Positions 36,501 through 47,888 of a stretch of DNA of 64,000 nt are shown here, in pieces. This stretch comes from Diploscapter coronatus (Eukaryota; Nematoda; Chromadorea; Rhabditida; Rhabditidae): the NCBI GenBank assembly GCA_964036155.1, contig OZ038423.1, positions 48,437,249 through 48,501,248 on the forward strand. The letters run 5' to 3'. Each line of letters opens with the position of its first letter. Position 1 is the first letter of the stretch. The notes under the pieces were generated by a model. That model was not told where the DNA came from. It worked only from the letters and a program-made list of their open reading frames with translations, and did no database searches. Position numbers and translations under genes: made by a program.

Positions 36501-39500
36501 AGATCATTGTATTCTTGAAACCCCTCTAGATAGAATTTGAATTGGAGTGAGCAATGATATATCAGATTTAAGTTAACGTATACCTATCCCGGGACCATGT
36601 ACATTTGAGTAAAATCTAACTATTCTGAATTGACGGTGCTACACTTAGCGTTCTCGAAGATACAGCTATTCATCGCAAATTTGATTGAAATTATGATCTT
36701 TCTTGAAACATAATCAGCAAATCATGCCGAAACGTAGCACCATCAATGGAGTTGGACACATTCAGAATAGGAGGGTTGAAAATCGTAACTTTATCACAGA
36801 CAGTAAGACATCAAACTTTCATCATCAATGTTTGATGCTTGAAAATATAAAACTCATATCATCACGAAATCCAGACGATTTTCAAGCCTTCCTCAATTTT
36901 CGCCGCGTTTGCAATTCTTCCCCTTCTTGACCCCTGTCCTGCATTTTAGCGTTGACGGCGTCGTCCTCGGCACGTCCTCCATCGCTCTCGGTCCGACTCC
37001 TCTCCCGACAGTCGACCCATGACGACTCCTGCTCGGGGCACGGATCCACGAAATCGACCAACTATGTGCCGATCCCACCTGAGCCTCCAGGTTTCATTCA
37101 CCTTGCAAATATGAATAATGCTTTCATCGTAAAGACGAAGATGTGAAATGTCGTGAGGAGTTGATTTGTAAGACTTATCTGAGAGATAAATGTAAGTTTC
37201 AAAATTTTTCTTGAGCGAAGGATAGAAAATAAGGTAATGTGTTTTTGGTCAGTCCTACAAGTGTACAAATGAACTCATCCGGGATTTGCTTACTTTCAGA
37301 GTGACTTTAAATAGGGAAAAGAACATCTTTCATTTTCGTGTGAAATTGCAGTGAACTTGATCACAAAACGAGTGGTTTACTAGGATTTTGTGTGCCGTTT
37401 TCTACAAAAATCTGAAAGTGGGTCTATGAAATGTGCAAGGAACGTGAAAATTACCTCTTGCTGAGATGAAACGACTTTTTATTGTTATCCGCTGAATTCA
37501 GTTAACCCTGTAAAATTTATCGGGATAAATGTTTAGAGGGTAAATTTTAAAAAATTTCAGGAAGACGTGTGGCAACTGGGCGACAGAGACTCCTGAAAAG
37601 AGGAGCGCCAATGGGCCAGCAACCCTCTTTGGAGTCTTCTCATAAGCGACGGTCGTTCAAGTAAGTGAACTATCGAGGATTGAAATTTTGAAGTAATAAC
37701 TGCAGACTGCACATTGAAATTGTTCTTAACTAATCTGCCGTAAGATATTTCGAAACATGCACAAAATCTATATGCAAAAGTAGACGATCTCCCGAATATT
37801 TTTGAATCATGAAATCATGATGCCTAACGATGAATAGATCAATAGTTTCAAATATGATACTTTCATTGTTTCGATGCATAACAAATTTTACTCCATCTAG
37901 ATATTACAGCCGATCCTTCAAGTGAGTTGCATTATCAAAGAATGCAAAAATGTAATTTTATCATAAAACTGGCATGGGAACGACTAATTGATCATGCGAT
38001 TTTTATTTTCTATTTACAATAATTCACATAACTCAAAAATATAAGCTACAATTGTATTTTCAGAATGCGCAAGGCCTCGAAAGCACCTCATAACGAAGAG
38101 GAGAAAGAGTCTGATGGAGGTATCTTTAAACGTCTTTCCAAAATTTAATCTTGAGAAAAAAATTTAAAAAGTAAAAATACCGGAAAAAATCTTCAAATCG
38201 TAAGGTAGCGGTCAATCGGGTATGTTGTTGGTGACGTCGACTCTGAAGCGGGTCGCGTCGTTCCGCAACCTCGCCTCGGAGTCGGCCCCGCCGAGCATTC
38301 GCGGCCTGCCTGCGGTCTCAGCGGCGCCCTCTCTACTGGCCGCCTTCCACTCGATCGTCCTGCCCGATTTGGCAGGCGTTCTCCTAAATATCAATGAGCC
38401 ATACTCTGAGAGCCACCCAGGTCTAAAATCGAGTAGCAAATCTTCCCCAAAATGGTGTATTCGTGGTTTAAAATTGTACGCCCAAACCCCATTTTGTAAT
38501 GCGGTCATCCCTTCCTTGAGAATTTCCCTACAATAGGCCTTAGGCAGTTTCACGCAATACCCTTAGAGAGTTCATCCGTTGATTCGTTGAATTTTGAGGG
38601 ATCGAATCTGATATACCAAAAGTCGTGATTTGACCAAAATAATCCTTCAAAATTTGAAACAATCCCGGATTTTCATTGAACTCATCATTTCAGGACCTCA
38701 AGCGCTTGCTTCGAGGGATTCTCTCAAGCCTGACGAAGTTGTAGCGTCGTCGCCTACTGAGCCGAGCCATCCGGTAAGGAAGATCTAAAGCCTGGTCATT
38801 TTTCAGCGAAGTTCACCAGTTTTTCTTCTTTCCCAATCTGTTTCTCTTCTGAAAAAAGCTTATTAGTTTTTTTACCTTCATCCTTCCAGAGCAATCCCAA
38901 TTCCATGCATGGGTCCGGCTATGCTAAAGAGCAGCAACAGATCATCAAGAACGCGATCGACGAAGAGGAACAGCACATGATGACTAACTTTCCGTGGATT
39001 AAGGTAAAATTCCCGGAAGCTCAATTTTACTGATTATTTTGCAGATCATCATCAAAGTGGCGAATTCGTTCGACTTCGAGTGTACACACGAGGGGGTATG
39101 TTCGACACGATGTTTTGTGCGGGTTGGAAGACAGTGTACGAGACTGACTGAAGCTCTATGCACTCTTTATGGGGAAAAGTAAGATCATCTTGATTTCGAT
39201 ATCATAATGCTAAAATGATGAAATACTAGCTGAGTTGGATACCTGGATTTTATGGAGAATAATTGAGTTACTTTCAGAAAGTCGAAGAAACGTGTCGACA
39301 AGCGACGACTTTTGCTGGAAAAGTGGAACAACAAACAACAGGAACTCAGAAGGGTAAAACACAACAAATAATTTTATTAGTTCCCGAAAGAAAAGAAAAT
39401 CGACTATGTTAAAAACATTACAGCCTTCACAACAACCACCTACAAATAAAGTACGGGTAAAACGGGCGTAGTTGCTGCATTTCAATTTTTGCAAACGTTT

Positions 39501-42500
39501 TTAAAATTGAAGAGTCATTTTATAAGTCCAAGAAGTTTTGCATTTTTTTATTTAGAAGAACCACATAGGGCCAATATTCCTTTTGAGAACTCAAAAAGGG
39601 TTTGAATTTTTGATACTTTTAATATTGCAAAATTTCTTGGAATCGTTCCAAAATTTACGAGTTTTTGAACGAATTATTGTCACGCATGCACAAAGTAACT
39701 CTTGAAGATTAAATACCGTCTAATCCTAATATCTCTAATGTTCTTCCTATTTTTCATTATAGTTACTAAAATCTTACAAAGATTTTGTTATGGCCAACAG
39801 CCTAAACTTAACATATCACGTCTTAATCGAAATTACCCTCTCTAAAATTAGCAATTAGCGAGTGATAAATTATTACGATCATTAGCGTCACAAAACGTGT
39901 GAAATGGTAACAATATCGTGAATAGAATGTAACGTATTTTAATGCAATTCTGCGTATATTCGGGTCATAACAACATAGACCTGTCTTTACCTTTAAAAAT
40001 ATTTTGAGGAATGTAAAGATAAGTCTATGTTGCTATTACTCTGAATATACGCACTAGTTTGAGCTCGAGTAAAATAAAAGACACATTGACTTGCAAATCA
40101 AGAGCTCATTATTTTGTGATTTTATTGATCATGCAAATATTTCAAATATCGGATAAAGTCACTAAAACCATAAAATTCGAGCTCCAACAGGTAAAATTCT
40201 TCAACCTACATCGACAAAATGTGTAACATGTGGAGAATATTTACAGTTAGAAATTTTAACAAGTTTTCAAATAACCAAGTTTGATATTAGGCACTTTCGC
40301 TTCTGCACAGAACACAATAGTTTTCAAATTTCAAAATACTCAATTTAGTCGGTCCACACTCGTCAGTCCGCTGTCGTTCCACGGCGTGAGAGCGCTCTGA
40401 TTGGTCATCCTGAAGGAACGAGCAAGGCAATTAAAGTAATCAACTAATTAGTTATTTGGCTTAGTTTTACTCCAATTACCCCAATTTTAGGCCCTTCTAA
40501 TGGAGAAAATGCAAATAGAGAAGCAAAAGGAGGAACGCGAACGCGAAGAGTCGATTCTGAAGAAGCAAAGCGTTGAGCAAGAACATCTCTCGGAAGCAAG
40601 TCTTGAGCAAGAGCCCGTCGATATCAATCGACCTATGCTGGATTATATCCGAACTTTGGTAAAATACCACATCTTTGGATAAGAGTATGTGTCAAATAGT
40701 CTGAAATAATGAGCATTTATTTAGATGCTTAGTACGATCTTATCCGATTTCAAGCTTTCATGTGATTGTTTTCTCAGGTCCTCAACCTGGTTCACGCACC
40801 TCTATCCTCAGCTCTGAAGTGCGCACTTCTCCTGAACACCGAGCAATTCAAGTCGATGATCAGCGTCTCCTGGCGATTACTGCTGCATGAAGATCCTCAC
40901 GTAGTTTTGAGTGCTGGTAATTTTTCGTCACCTCCAAAATTGAACTTCACGACAAATTTCAGCATCAATGTTCATCGTGACCTGTGTACGCCGATCTGAG
41001 GATGCAATTGGAGTCATGAAAGAAGCTCTGACGTCGACAAACCCTACTGAAAGGACCGAAGCTATTCAGAGGTACTTTTAGATAAGTTTCAAATTTATCG
41101 AAAACCTCCAATGAGCATCAACGTACGTTTCTCGCGTATGCATTTCACCTTTGATGACAAAACTCCTACACACTTATTAGGTTCTACGCTCTCTGGCGTA
41201 ACCGCTACCATGTGTGGTTGAAAATGGAAGACGGCGCTCAAGCAGTTTTCCGCGTACCTCCACCAGGCATCGATTTCACTCTGCCTTCTCCGCCAATTGG
41301 ACAAAGTCAAGTGCCCATTGTCGATCCACCTTGGATGCCTCATCTCAAGACGAAGATCGAGGAATTATCATTGAAGGAAGAGGAACACGCAACGGTAAAA
41401 AGCTTGATCATTTTTTTTTAGAAAAAGCGAATAAATTTCAGTCCCAAACGATCATGACGATGACTCGGACAAGAAGAAAGCAGAAACAAGAAATGGTCAA
41501 GCGAGCTGTAAGAGAAGCAGAGGAACGTCAATGTGAACAGAGACAGCTGTATCGACTGAGAAGTGCTCCAATAATGCAGCATGCAGCCTACGAACCTGCA
41601 TTGTTCCACCATACTCAGGAAACTGGGGAAGGTAAAAATCATATCTAGACAACTTTATTACCAGACACAGGTATCCACAAATTTCACAAATAACTTTACC
41701 AATTTCTTTCTGATGATACACGACATAAATGCGAAAATTATGCATCACATTATGCTTCAACGATATCTCGATAATATCCATTTCAGAATCCGAAACCGCT
41801 CATCACGCATCTCGTCACGTGATGCCTGTAGCGCAGCCTCTGTTTCCTTCATCCATTCTGACAGTCGTTCCATTGATAATCGAAATGCTGGACGATCCTC
41901 AAGTCGACAAACACGGAGTTTCTGGTAGGGGAATCTCTTTCATGTAAACAATCAGCCGACGCTCAATTATGCCATGTTGAATAACGAAGAAGTCAATTTT
42001 GGATGACACTTATGAAAGAATAAATTTCAGTCGGCGACGTCGCGAAGAAGATCATCTGGACTTGCATCGTCGAAGACACTGGGCTCTTCCTGAGACACTT
42101 CCTAGAGAAACTCACGAACCGAGAACGACAAGTAAATCTTCCGAAAAATAGTCATATTTTCATTTGCCATAATCATTTGCTTCCGCAGATTCGCTTTTCA
42201 TCATAAGATTTTCAATTTGCAATAATAATTCGCTTACATTTCTCACTCACACACGAGATTCTTACAGGCCCTGACAACCGAGTTCCGGCCTACAGAACAA
42301 TATGTAAGTTTGCACTCACAATATAAAATCACAAAGTTGCATGATTGTGTGTACACAAAAATAACGACATCTAGCCATCTTTTTCTACGAAATAAGATTC
42401 ACCTTTAAGGATGATACTAACGAATTCTTTGAAAATGATAGTTGGCGAATGTTGCAATCAAAGAATTTAGGAAATTCTAATGTCTCAACTCCACAAGCTG

Positions 42501-45500
42501 ATTTTGCGATTCAACCCGCTACCATCTCAAACTGCTCATACTCTGCTGAATTATCTGGTAGAAAATCAATCAAATTTCCGGGGAGAAACAATAAGGTTTT
42601 CAGTTCGGCTTTGTGATGCACTATGTTAGAGCTCAATGTGAAGGAGCAGAGAAAGCACTTGGGTTGGCTCTATCTCTGGCCTGGATCTTGTGTCCGATCA
42701 TCCCTGGGCTCTATTTCAAAGATCTGAAGCAGACGCTGAAGAAGGAACAGTGCGACCAGGCTCTGATGATCACAGCGAACGTTCCCTCGGCGAAGAAGAT
42801 CATCGTTCATGGACCGGACCACGGAATGGGGGGAATTCCAAGCCAATTCCCTGTTCACGAAGACACCCAATTCCAACAAATCCTGACTGACAGCTTGGAG
42901 TTCTTCAACATCGAGGAGAACGAGGTTAACAACTACTTCCTGACGGATACGAAGACAGGAATGATCCATCTGCCGAGTTCCTACGTTCGCGATTTCTACT
43001 TCTTCCATCGTTCGTTCTACCCACAACTAACGCTGACAAAGCTGCCCATTGAAGAGGCTCACCTGAAGATGCGCCAGACCGCGTTCGCTCAGAGATTCAT
43101 CGAAGTTGGCAAAGTCCTTCTGACACACAACATCCTCAAGTACAGCCCTGCCAATGTGATCGCTCAGCGCGTCTTCTTCCTGCATGACGAGCTGACGCAT
43201 CTTCCCTCGTTCCCAAGGAAGAGTCTCGAAACTTGCTTCGGGATGCACCACGGTCCGATGGGAGAGCAACTGAAGGCCATGGAAGCGATGCACAAATTCA
43301 CTTGGGCCAAGCTGATGGCTGACATGTTCGAGAAGATGGAGAACGCGTTCATGTTCGCCGATTTACATCTGTTCATCAACGTAATCAATGGAATCATGAT
43401 CATGCACTGTGAAGATCTGTTGATATTACGAAGATGTGCAGCTACCTACATTTCAATTTCAATGCATTTCAACACCCTATTCGCAAGTCAGGGATTCTTC
43501 CTCATCATGCCGACACTTCTGAGGTGCTACAGCCAGCGCCAAACGAACCGGGTCTTCTGCGGAGTTGTCGAATTTCTCTGCCGTCAATTCTACACCCTCC
43601 ATCGGAAACCGTTCATCCTGCAGATGTGTGGAAGCATCGCGAACATCATCGACTACAACAGCAGTGACTTCGAAATTAATCCAATGCGAGTCAAGGCGAA
43701 GTACTGGTTCCACTTGCTGAAGAGAATGGAAGAACCGCAATCTGATATTGACGAATTTGACATCCTTGGGTTGGTTCCCTATGAAAAGCCGCTCAAAGCG
43801 CTGGATCTTTGCTACAAGGACGACCCGAATACTTTCTGCGTTCTAACGGACGCTCTAGCTTCCTGCATCTGCGTGTGCGCCTTTGCTCCGGAAAGCAGAC
43901 GAAGCCATCATATGCTGCTCGTTATGCAAGCCCTACTACCGCATGTGATGCGAAAGATGGAAGAAGACACAGTAACCCAGAACAATTCCCCAATGCAGGT
44001 CAAGCACGAAATCGCCGAGTGGACGACTTTATGTGTCGAAATGAAAGCTCTCATCAACAGCTGTGATATCTTGGCTCGTGGTCCACAACGTACATTCGAT
44101 CTGGTTGGTAGTGTAGCCGAACGAGGGAAGTCCTTCGTCGCCGACTCCCCACAGTTCTTCGACCCCCCAACCAACAATGAAGACGAAAACATGCGACCTT
44201 ACCACCTAAAGGAGAAACGATCCACTGTTTGGGTGTCTGGAGGAGGAGGTAGTGAAGCGACTGATCAAGACGAGTTGCAGAAAGAACTCTATCGAAGACC
44301 TCGGGATACTCTCCTCTGCCTCGCAGCCCAGTTCATCGAAACTGCGTCGTCTCGACTCAAGGAGTTGACGAAGTTGAGTGCAACTGCTGAACACGTGAAG
44401 ATACCCGACGTTCTCGACCATAAGTGCCATGTCCGACTTGGGGAAATCGCCTTGTCTCTACTGAAGATAGCTCCATACGATCTGTGCACGATGTCCTGTC
44501 CAGGACTGCAAAAGTATTTCACCATCGTCTTGCCAGTCACCGATTGGTCGATCGAGTCAAATCGCTCTGCACTGAACATCATCTTGAGGAGACTTGACAA
44601 GACCATAGCGAAAATTGCAAAGCGACAGAGCATCAGGTAAAATCTGTCGAAATGCAAAGAAAAACCATGTCAATTTTCAGAAGACGAGTCACTTGGGGGG
44701 CGTTGGCAACTTGGGTCAACGGTATTTGTGACACATTGAACGCCTTTCCTTACATAGCCCATCTACATCCACTAAAGACGATGACGCAGCTGTGTCTGAG
44801 AATTATGGTAACCTGTCATAGTGTATAGAAATTTTTTAAACAAATTATGAAGCGAAGGACTATGTATATAATATTAAAAGACTCTTTGAGTGTATCAATG
44901 AAGACTTTGAATTGAAACCTAACAATTTATCTTTCTTTTGCATCTATATATTTCCAGAAACAATCTATTATAAAAAAGAAAGAAACGAGAAATTATGAAG
45001 AATTTGGAAGCCTATGATGTAAAGTATATTTCAGGTTGGCGATCCCTGTCAAGAAGACGGCGCCCCTGTAGCGCTGCTTCATCCAACAACTGTATTGCAT
45101 CCAGTAACTCCACCTCTCGTCTTCAACAATGCTGTCCTTCGACTGACGACCATTCTGATGCAAGCCCTCGGACAATTCGCATTTTCTCTGGAATTCATCA
45201 CCAGTTCTGAGGGAATGGGCGTTTCCGCTGAGCGTCTTGAGGCTGTTCTTTGCCACCTTCTGATTCCTTTGTTCTTGAGAATCCAACGACATACAAAGGA
45301 ATCGTCTGTTTTTCAATCAAAGGACTTGGCCCACTGCCTGACTTTAATGCATAATGCTATTTCTCCACCTCTCGGCAAACAGTCGGTTGCGCCTCTCATC
45401 AGCACATCCACACTGGCGACGACATTCATCCGAGGAGCCCAGACTCACGACATAACCGGTCGACAAGGCTCCGTCTCCGTTACCGACCGAGGTCATTCTG

Positions 45501-46943
45501 CCACCGTCTCCACTCATCGAATCGTCCGAGAGTCTGTCTGCCAATCCATTTATCTCGGCCTCAAGGTGATGATGTTGTGTTTCGGGAAACTGCTGACGCC
45601 TATGTGGCCGAAAGTGGCGAGAATCGTCCGAGATCTCCTAGCAAAGAAGCCAGGCGGTCCATCTGCGAGCGGCTTCGTCGATTTCCTGCTGCACTCCAAT
45701 CTACCTATCGCTCTGTTCATCATGCCAGTCATCCACAACAAAGTCAAGCAGAAGCCAGCAAACGAACAAGACGCTGCTTGGCAGGCAGATATCATGGATC
45801 GTCTGACAAAGACTGAGCATTCGACCACTCCGATTGAGATCCTCATGCATCGCTGTCAACAGGAAGTCGTCGCCTTGAGGGAAGAACTCTCCCAGAAACC
45901 AATGGAAAACACTCGCTCCTACACTCCAACAATGGCAGACGCCCATTCCGACTCGTCAGCGGCATCGTTGGCTCCAAGAGGTGCCGCGTCAAGACAGAGC
46001 ATCGATAGAAGACTGTCATCAGGACATGGCAAGAAAGGAGCTCATCACATGATTAAGGTGTGCTGGAAGTTTATCTAGAAAATAGATCTCAAAAATCATA
46101 GGTGTTTCTGGAAGAGATCATAGTTTAGTGGATCTGGACTTGAGCTTCCTAACTCGAATTCCCATACAATTTCTCAAATTTTAGGAAGGAACCGAAGGAG
46201 TCATCCCCGAAGACGTCGAAGACGAGAGTGGTCCTGATGGAAATGGAACCAAGGTCCAGAAGAGTTCATCCGCTCCTCTGCACAGGATACATTCCACCAA
46301 TCGAACGCGGTCTATGAGTGGATTTGGAATGTGGCGCAGTGTTAGAAGGAAATCTCGAAATACCTCGACAGAGAGTGGGAGCGAAGGAGAACGAAGTGTG
46401 GAAATGCACGATCTGCCCTATACGGGACCTTCTAGTATCACTGGATCAGGAACGATACCAACGACTGCGATTGGAGAGAAATCAGACCCGGTAAGAGTTA
46501 ATAAACATGAACCGCACATGTACATATTCAATCATCTTGGAATAAATGGAAATATTCTTTAAATAAAATAAAACATCGTAAAAAATCGATTATAATTTGA
46601 AAGTTGAACAATTTCAGAGCTCGCGAACGCCAACAAGAAGATCAACTGAAGCTACTCTTGTTTTGCCACTGCACGAATCCATCGATACAAATCGAAGAAG
46701 ATGTAAGCTTTGAAATAAATTATACGTAGAAGAGCAAACGATTGTGTATCAAAAAGGGTATTTAAATAATCAACTGAAACGTCAAGCAATGTCAGATCAT
46801 CATTATGAAATTCTTTTGAACTTTCTTGAAACTCATCTTCGAAAATTTCAGTCGTCTCATTCTCTACCCCGAAAAAGACCGATGGAACGAACAAAGACGA
46901 GGAAGACGTCTTCCAAATCACCGAACTTCATCAACTAGTCTAA
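24536..46943 (+). CDS. unc-80: UNC-80, large scaffold subunit of the NALCN/NCA sodium leak channel complex
   Basis: A 44-exon model gives about 3319 aa (human UNC80 is about 3258). Exons: 24536-24630, 25168-25242, 25340-25388, 28758-28877, 28921-29055, 29261-29419, 29466-29579, 29682-29825, 30051-30341, 30494-31999, 32043-32164, 32767-32884, 33233-33524, 35006-35308, 35440-35613, 35745-35875, 35921-36050, 36187-36282, 36950-37090, 37561-37660, 37901-37921, 38064-38119, 38205-38420, 38694-38773, 38890-39003, 39045-39178, 39278-39353, 39424-39456, 40349-40435, 40491-40658, 40778-40916, 40963-41071, 41181-41394, 41442-41631, 41787-41924, 42031-42131, 42268-42303, 42471-42557, 42604-44636, 44681-44807, 45035-46057, 46185-46490, 46618-46702, 46852-46943. 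UNC80 blocks: PLPIQTFLWRQT (residues 45-56), HGLSPSLSDAI, FLLETTKPGTFPDPPLIAAL, RCNRGQWPEWI, FTLPSPPIGQSQVPIVDPPW, FKDLKQTLKKEQCD, LHRKPFILQM and LLKIAPYDL. The protein links the channel to UNC-79 at neuronal membranes. The first exon is the least certain; intron 18 starts with GC; intron 13 holds a mariner element. Confidence 0.94.
26885..27220. mobile_element. MITE, family B, with terminal repeats of about 80 bp
   Basis: A 336-bp element whose first and last 80 or so bases are inverted copies, nearly 90% alike by eye. The arm begins ACAAGGGAACCTTTT and contains AATTTCGGAACGAGAGTAGG and CTCATTTGAAAGAGCA. No transposase frame inside, so a non-autonomous DNA transposon. Confidence 0.82.
28477..28502. 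repeat. Compact hairpin CCCCgATATTG-tcag-CAATATtGGGG
   Basis: Eleven-base arms with a single non-pairing position and a 4-nt loop, inside unc-80 intron 3. CACCCCAATATA occurs again about 70 nt downstream. Confidence 0.5.
32374..32536 (+). other. unc-80: Candidate alternative exon 12a of unc-80
   Basis: Between exon 11 and the modelled exon 12. A GCTTTTCAG acceptor precedes 32374 and GTACCA follows 32536. Entered in the phase left by exon 11 (2 bases), its 163 nt are open for 54 codons, rich in Ser, Leu, Pro and Arg, and leave in phase 0. That is exactly how exon 12 (32767-32884) enters and leaves, so either exon can join exon 11 to exon 13 in frame. Using both would bring in TGA at once. This suggests mutually exclusive exons. 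The base composition is also exon-like compared with the AT-rich flanks. Confidence 0.55.
32952..33172. mobile_element. MITE-like element, family A, copy 3 (unc-80 intron 12, inverted)
   Basis: About 221 bp. Ends ATATTGTCAATGACCGATGA and the complement of ATATTGCCAATGACCGATTA. The inner block found at the left of copies 1 and 2 lies at the right here, reverse complemented (GCATATTCAAATTTGTGCATC), so the copy is inverted. Confidence 0.82.
33566..34868 (+). mobile_element. Decayed Tc1/mariner-superfamily transposon (DD37D type) in unc-80 intron 13
   Basis: A 1303-bp element with 27-nt perfect terminal inverted repeats starting CAGGGTGCGGACAAATTATG, flanked on both sides by the TA target duplication (33564-33565, 34869-34870). 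Inside, in the plus orientation, are remnants of a transposase: a helix-turn-helix region (ILYQAGNQTKDIVKLLKVSR, then DRPGRGRKR), a middle part with IIFSDEEIFT, and a C-terminal part with FQQDSAP and NSPDLNPLDYSIW. Between the second and third catalytic Asp there are 37 residues, the signature of the maT/DD37D mariner group. The frame is broken near 33915, again before the C-terminal part, and by several stops, so it cannot encode an active enzyme. Perfect ends with a broken gene suggest moderate age. Confidence 0.92.
35876..35920 (+). other. unc-80: 45-nt intron or in-frame optional segment (exitron) in unc-80
   Basis: The model removes these 45 nt between CCAAAG|GTATTA and the weak acceptor AATTGAG. 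The segment is a multiple of three and has no stop, so retaining it adds 15 residues (VLALFKRCVNTSKIE). The sequence alone does not decide between splicing and retention. Confidence 0.5.
36283..36949 (+). other. unc-80: GC-AG intron 18 of unc-80
   Basis: The exon ending AAGAAAG is followed by GCAAGA, and the next exon starts after CATTTTAG with matching phase (Gly/Ala codon completed as GCG). It also holds an inverted repeat near 36375-36418 with arms CGTTGAATTG / CAATTCAACG. Confidence 0.6.
37901..37921 (+). other. unc-80: 21-nt microexon of unc-80
   Basis: Flanked by CCATCTAG and GTGAGT; it enters and leaves in phase 2, adding YYSRSFK. The last bases, TTCAA before the donor, echo the end of the preceding exon (TTCAA|GTAAGT), so it may have arisen by local duplication. 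Skipping it keeps the frame. Confidence 0.5.
39952..40052. repeat. 101-nt foldback in unc-80 intron 28
   Basis: Arms of about 39 nt at 39952-39990 and 40014-40052, starting GCGTATATTCGGGTCATAAC, pair with few mismatches around a loop of about 23 nt. The size and long stem fit a small foldback repeat; a precursor-like transcript is possible but not shown. Confidence 0.65.
42268..42303 (+). other. unc-80: 36-nt optional microexon of unc-80
   Basis: Flanked by TTCTTACAG and GTAAGT, phase 0 on both sides, encoding ALTTEFRPTEQY. Human UNC80 has no matching residues here: NRQDELMYML corresponds to NRERQ joined directly to EILMSQL. It is therefore probably an alternative or lineage-specific insertion. 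Confidence 0.5.
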
Positions 46944-47403
46944 AACTTCTCAAGATCTCAAAATTTACTCGCCATTTATGCATTGATCTCTCGATTATTC
47001 AGTACGTGTCAAAATACCTTATCCCGTGTCATTATAACAAATCATCGATGTGCTTATCGAAATATGGTGCATTTAAACCAGTTGAAATGAACCATATTGA
47101 TCTTTTCAATCAAAAAATTTTGCATCAAATGAAAAATTGCATGAGTTTAGAGTATCTGGCAAAAATTAGCAGATTACAATAGTGTTCGTGTTGAAATTCT
47201 CATATCGCAAAAATCATCTTGTTTAGCTGAAGATTTTATCGATCATTATTGCCGGATCAACTCTGATTGCGGTCGATTGACAGTGAACCGACTGACCCGA
47301 GCCTTCGACCACGCGTCAAGCCACGAGCCACTGAACCATAGAGCTACTGACACGACACAAACACGCAACACAAAGTAACGCAAGTTGGAAAGAGGACAAC
47401 AGG
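46944..47403. other. Intergenic region after unc-80
   Basis: About 460 nt with the unc-80 3' UTR and the promoter of the next small gene. No AATAAA is seen close to the stop. Nothing else recognised. Confidence 0.5.
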
Positions 47404-47888
47404 ATGAGCAGCGCTGTGGAAAACAACAACAGTCAGGTCTCAATCAAAGTGAGAGTGAAATCAACTGAAAATATTGAAAGTGAAAAAAATCGATGTGTTT
47501 GGTGAGGCGAACGGTTTTCGTTCTAGACCCGCACGATGTCGAGCAGCAAGCAGGCGATCATGATAACCAAGAAAAACCCAAACGGAGGCGCGGGAGGAAA
47601 TAACAGAAGTCAGTTCTTCTTTTTGGAAACGGTCTTATTCGTTAATCTGAATCTGAAGTTTCAATTTCCACCGAATTTTTTTAAATTCTAGCGGCTCATA
47701 GAAAAAGACCTGGCTTTTCTAAGAAATAGTATGAAGAGGCAAGAGAAGAAAAGAAAAAAAAACCGGTGTTTTTTCTATGAGCCATTCTAGCAACGAGAAC
47801 AATAAACTTCTGGGTCCGTGCTAAACCTCCCTCAGGTCAGTTTAACTCTGTCCCTCTCCCAAAATACAGAGGAGATCGGATTAGCTAG
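47404..47888 (+). CDS. Possible small basic protein, 59 aa; unrecognised
   Basis: Three exons, 47404-47448, 47527-47608 and 47836-47888, join in frame: 180 nt including TAG at 47886-47888. Splice sites are AAA|GTGAGA, TTCTAG|ACC, GAA|GTCAGT and CCCTCAG|GTC. The protein starts MSSAVENNNSQVSIK, has a Lys/Asn/Gly-rich middle (ITKKNPNGGAGGNN) and ends VPLPKYRGDRIS. No signal peptide, membrane segment or known domain is visible. Intron 2 contains the family C MITE. The exon-like codon use of exon 2 is the best support; exon 3 is weaker, and the first two exons could instead belong to a longer gene whose later exons I missed. Confidence 0.45.
47693..47783. mobile_element. MITE-like hairpin, family C, copy 2
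   Basis: 91 bp with arms GGCTCATAGAAAAAG and CTTTTTTCTATGAGCC-like end. The interior (CTAAGAAATAGTATGAAGAG) is the reverse complement of the interior of the copy at 11539-11627, so the two copies are inverted relative to each other. Confidence 0.75.

Noticed and set aside
36723..36801. Possible cassette exon in unc-80 intron 18
   Set aside because: In the phase set by exon 18 it meets a stop codon after a few residues.
42670..44657. Several minus-strand open frames opposite the long unc-80 exon
   Set aside because: Antisense shadows of a GC-balanced coding exon; none has its own splice or family support.
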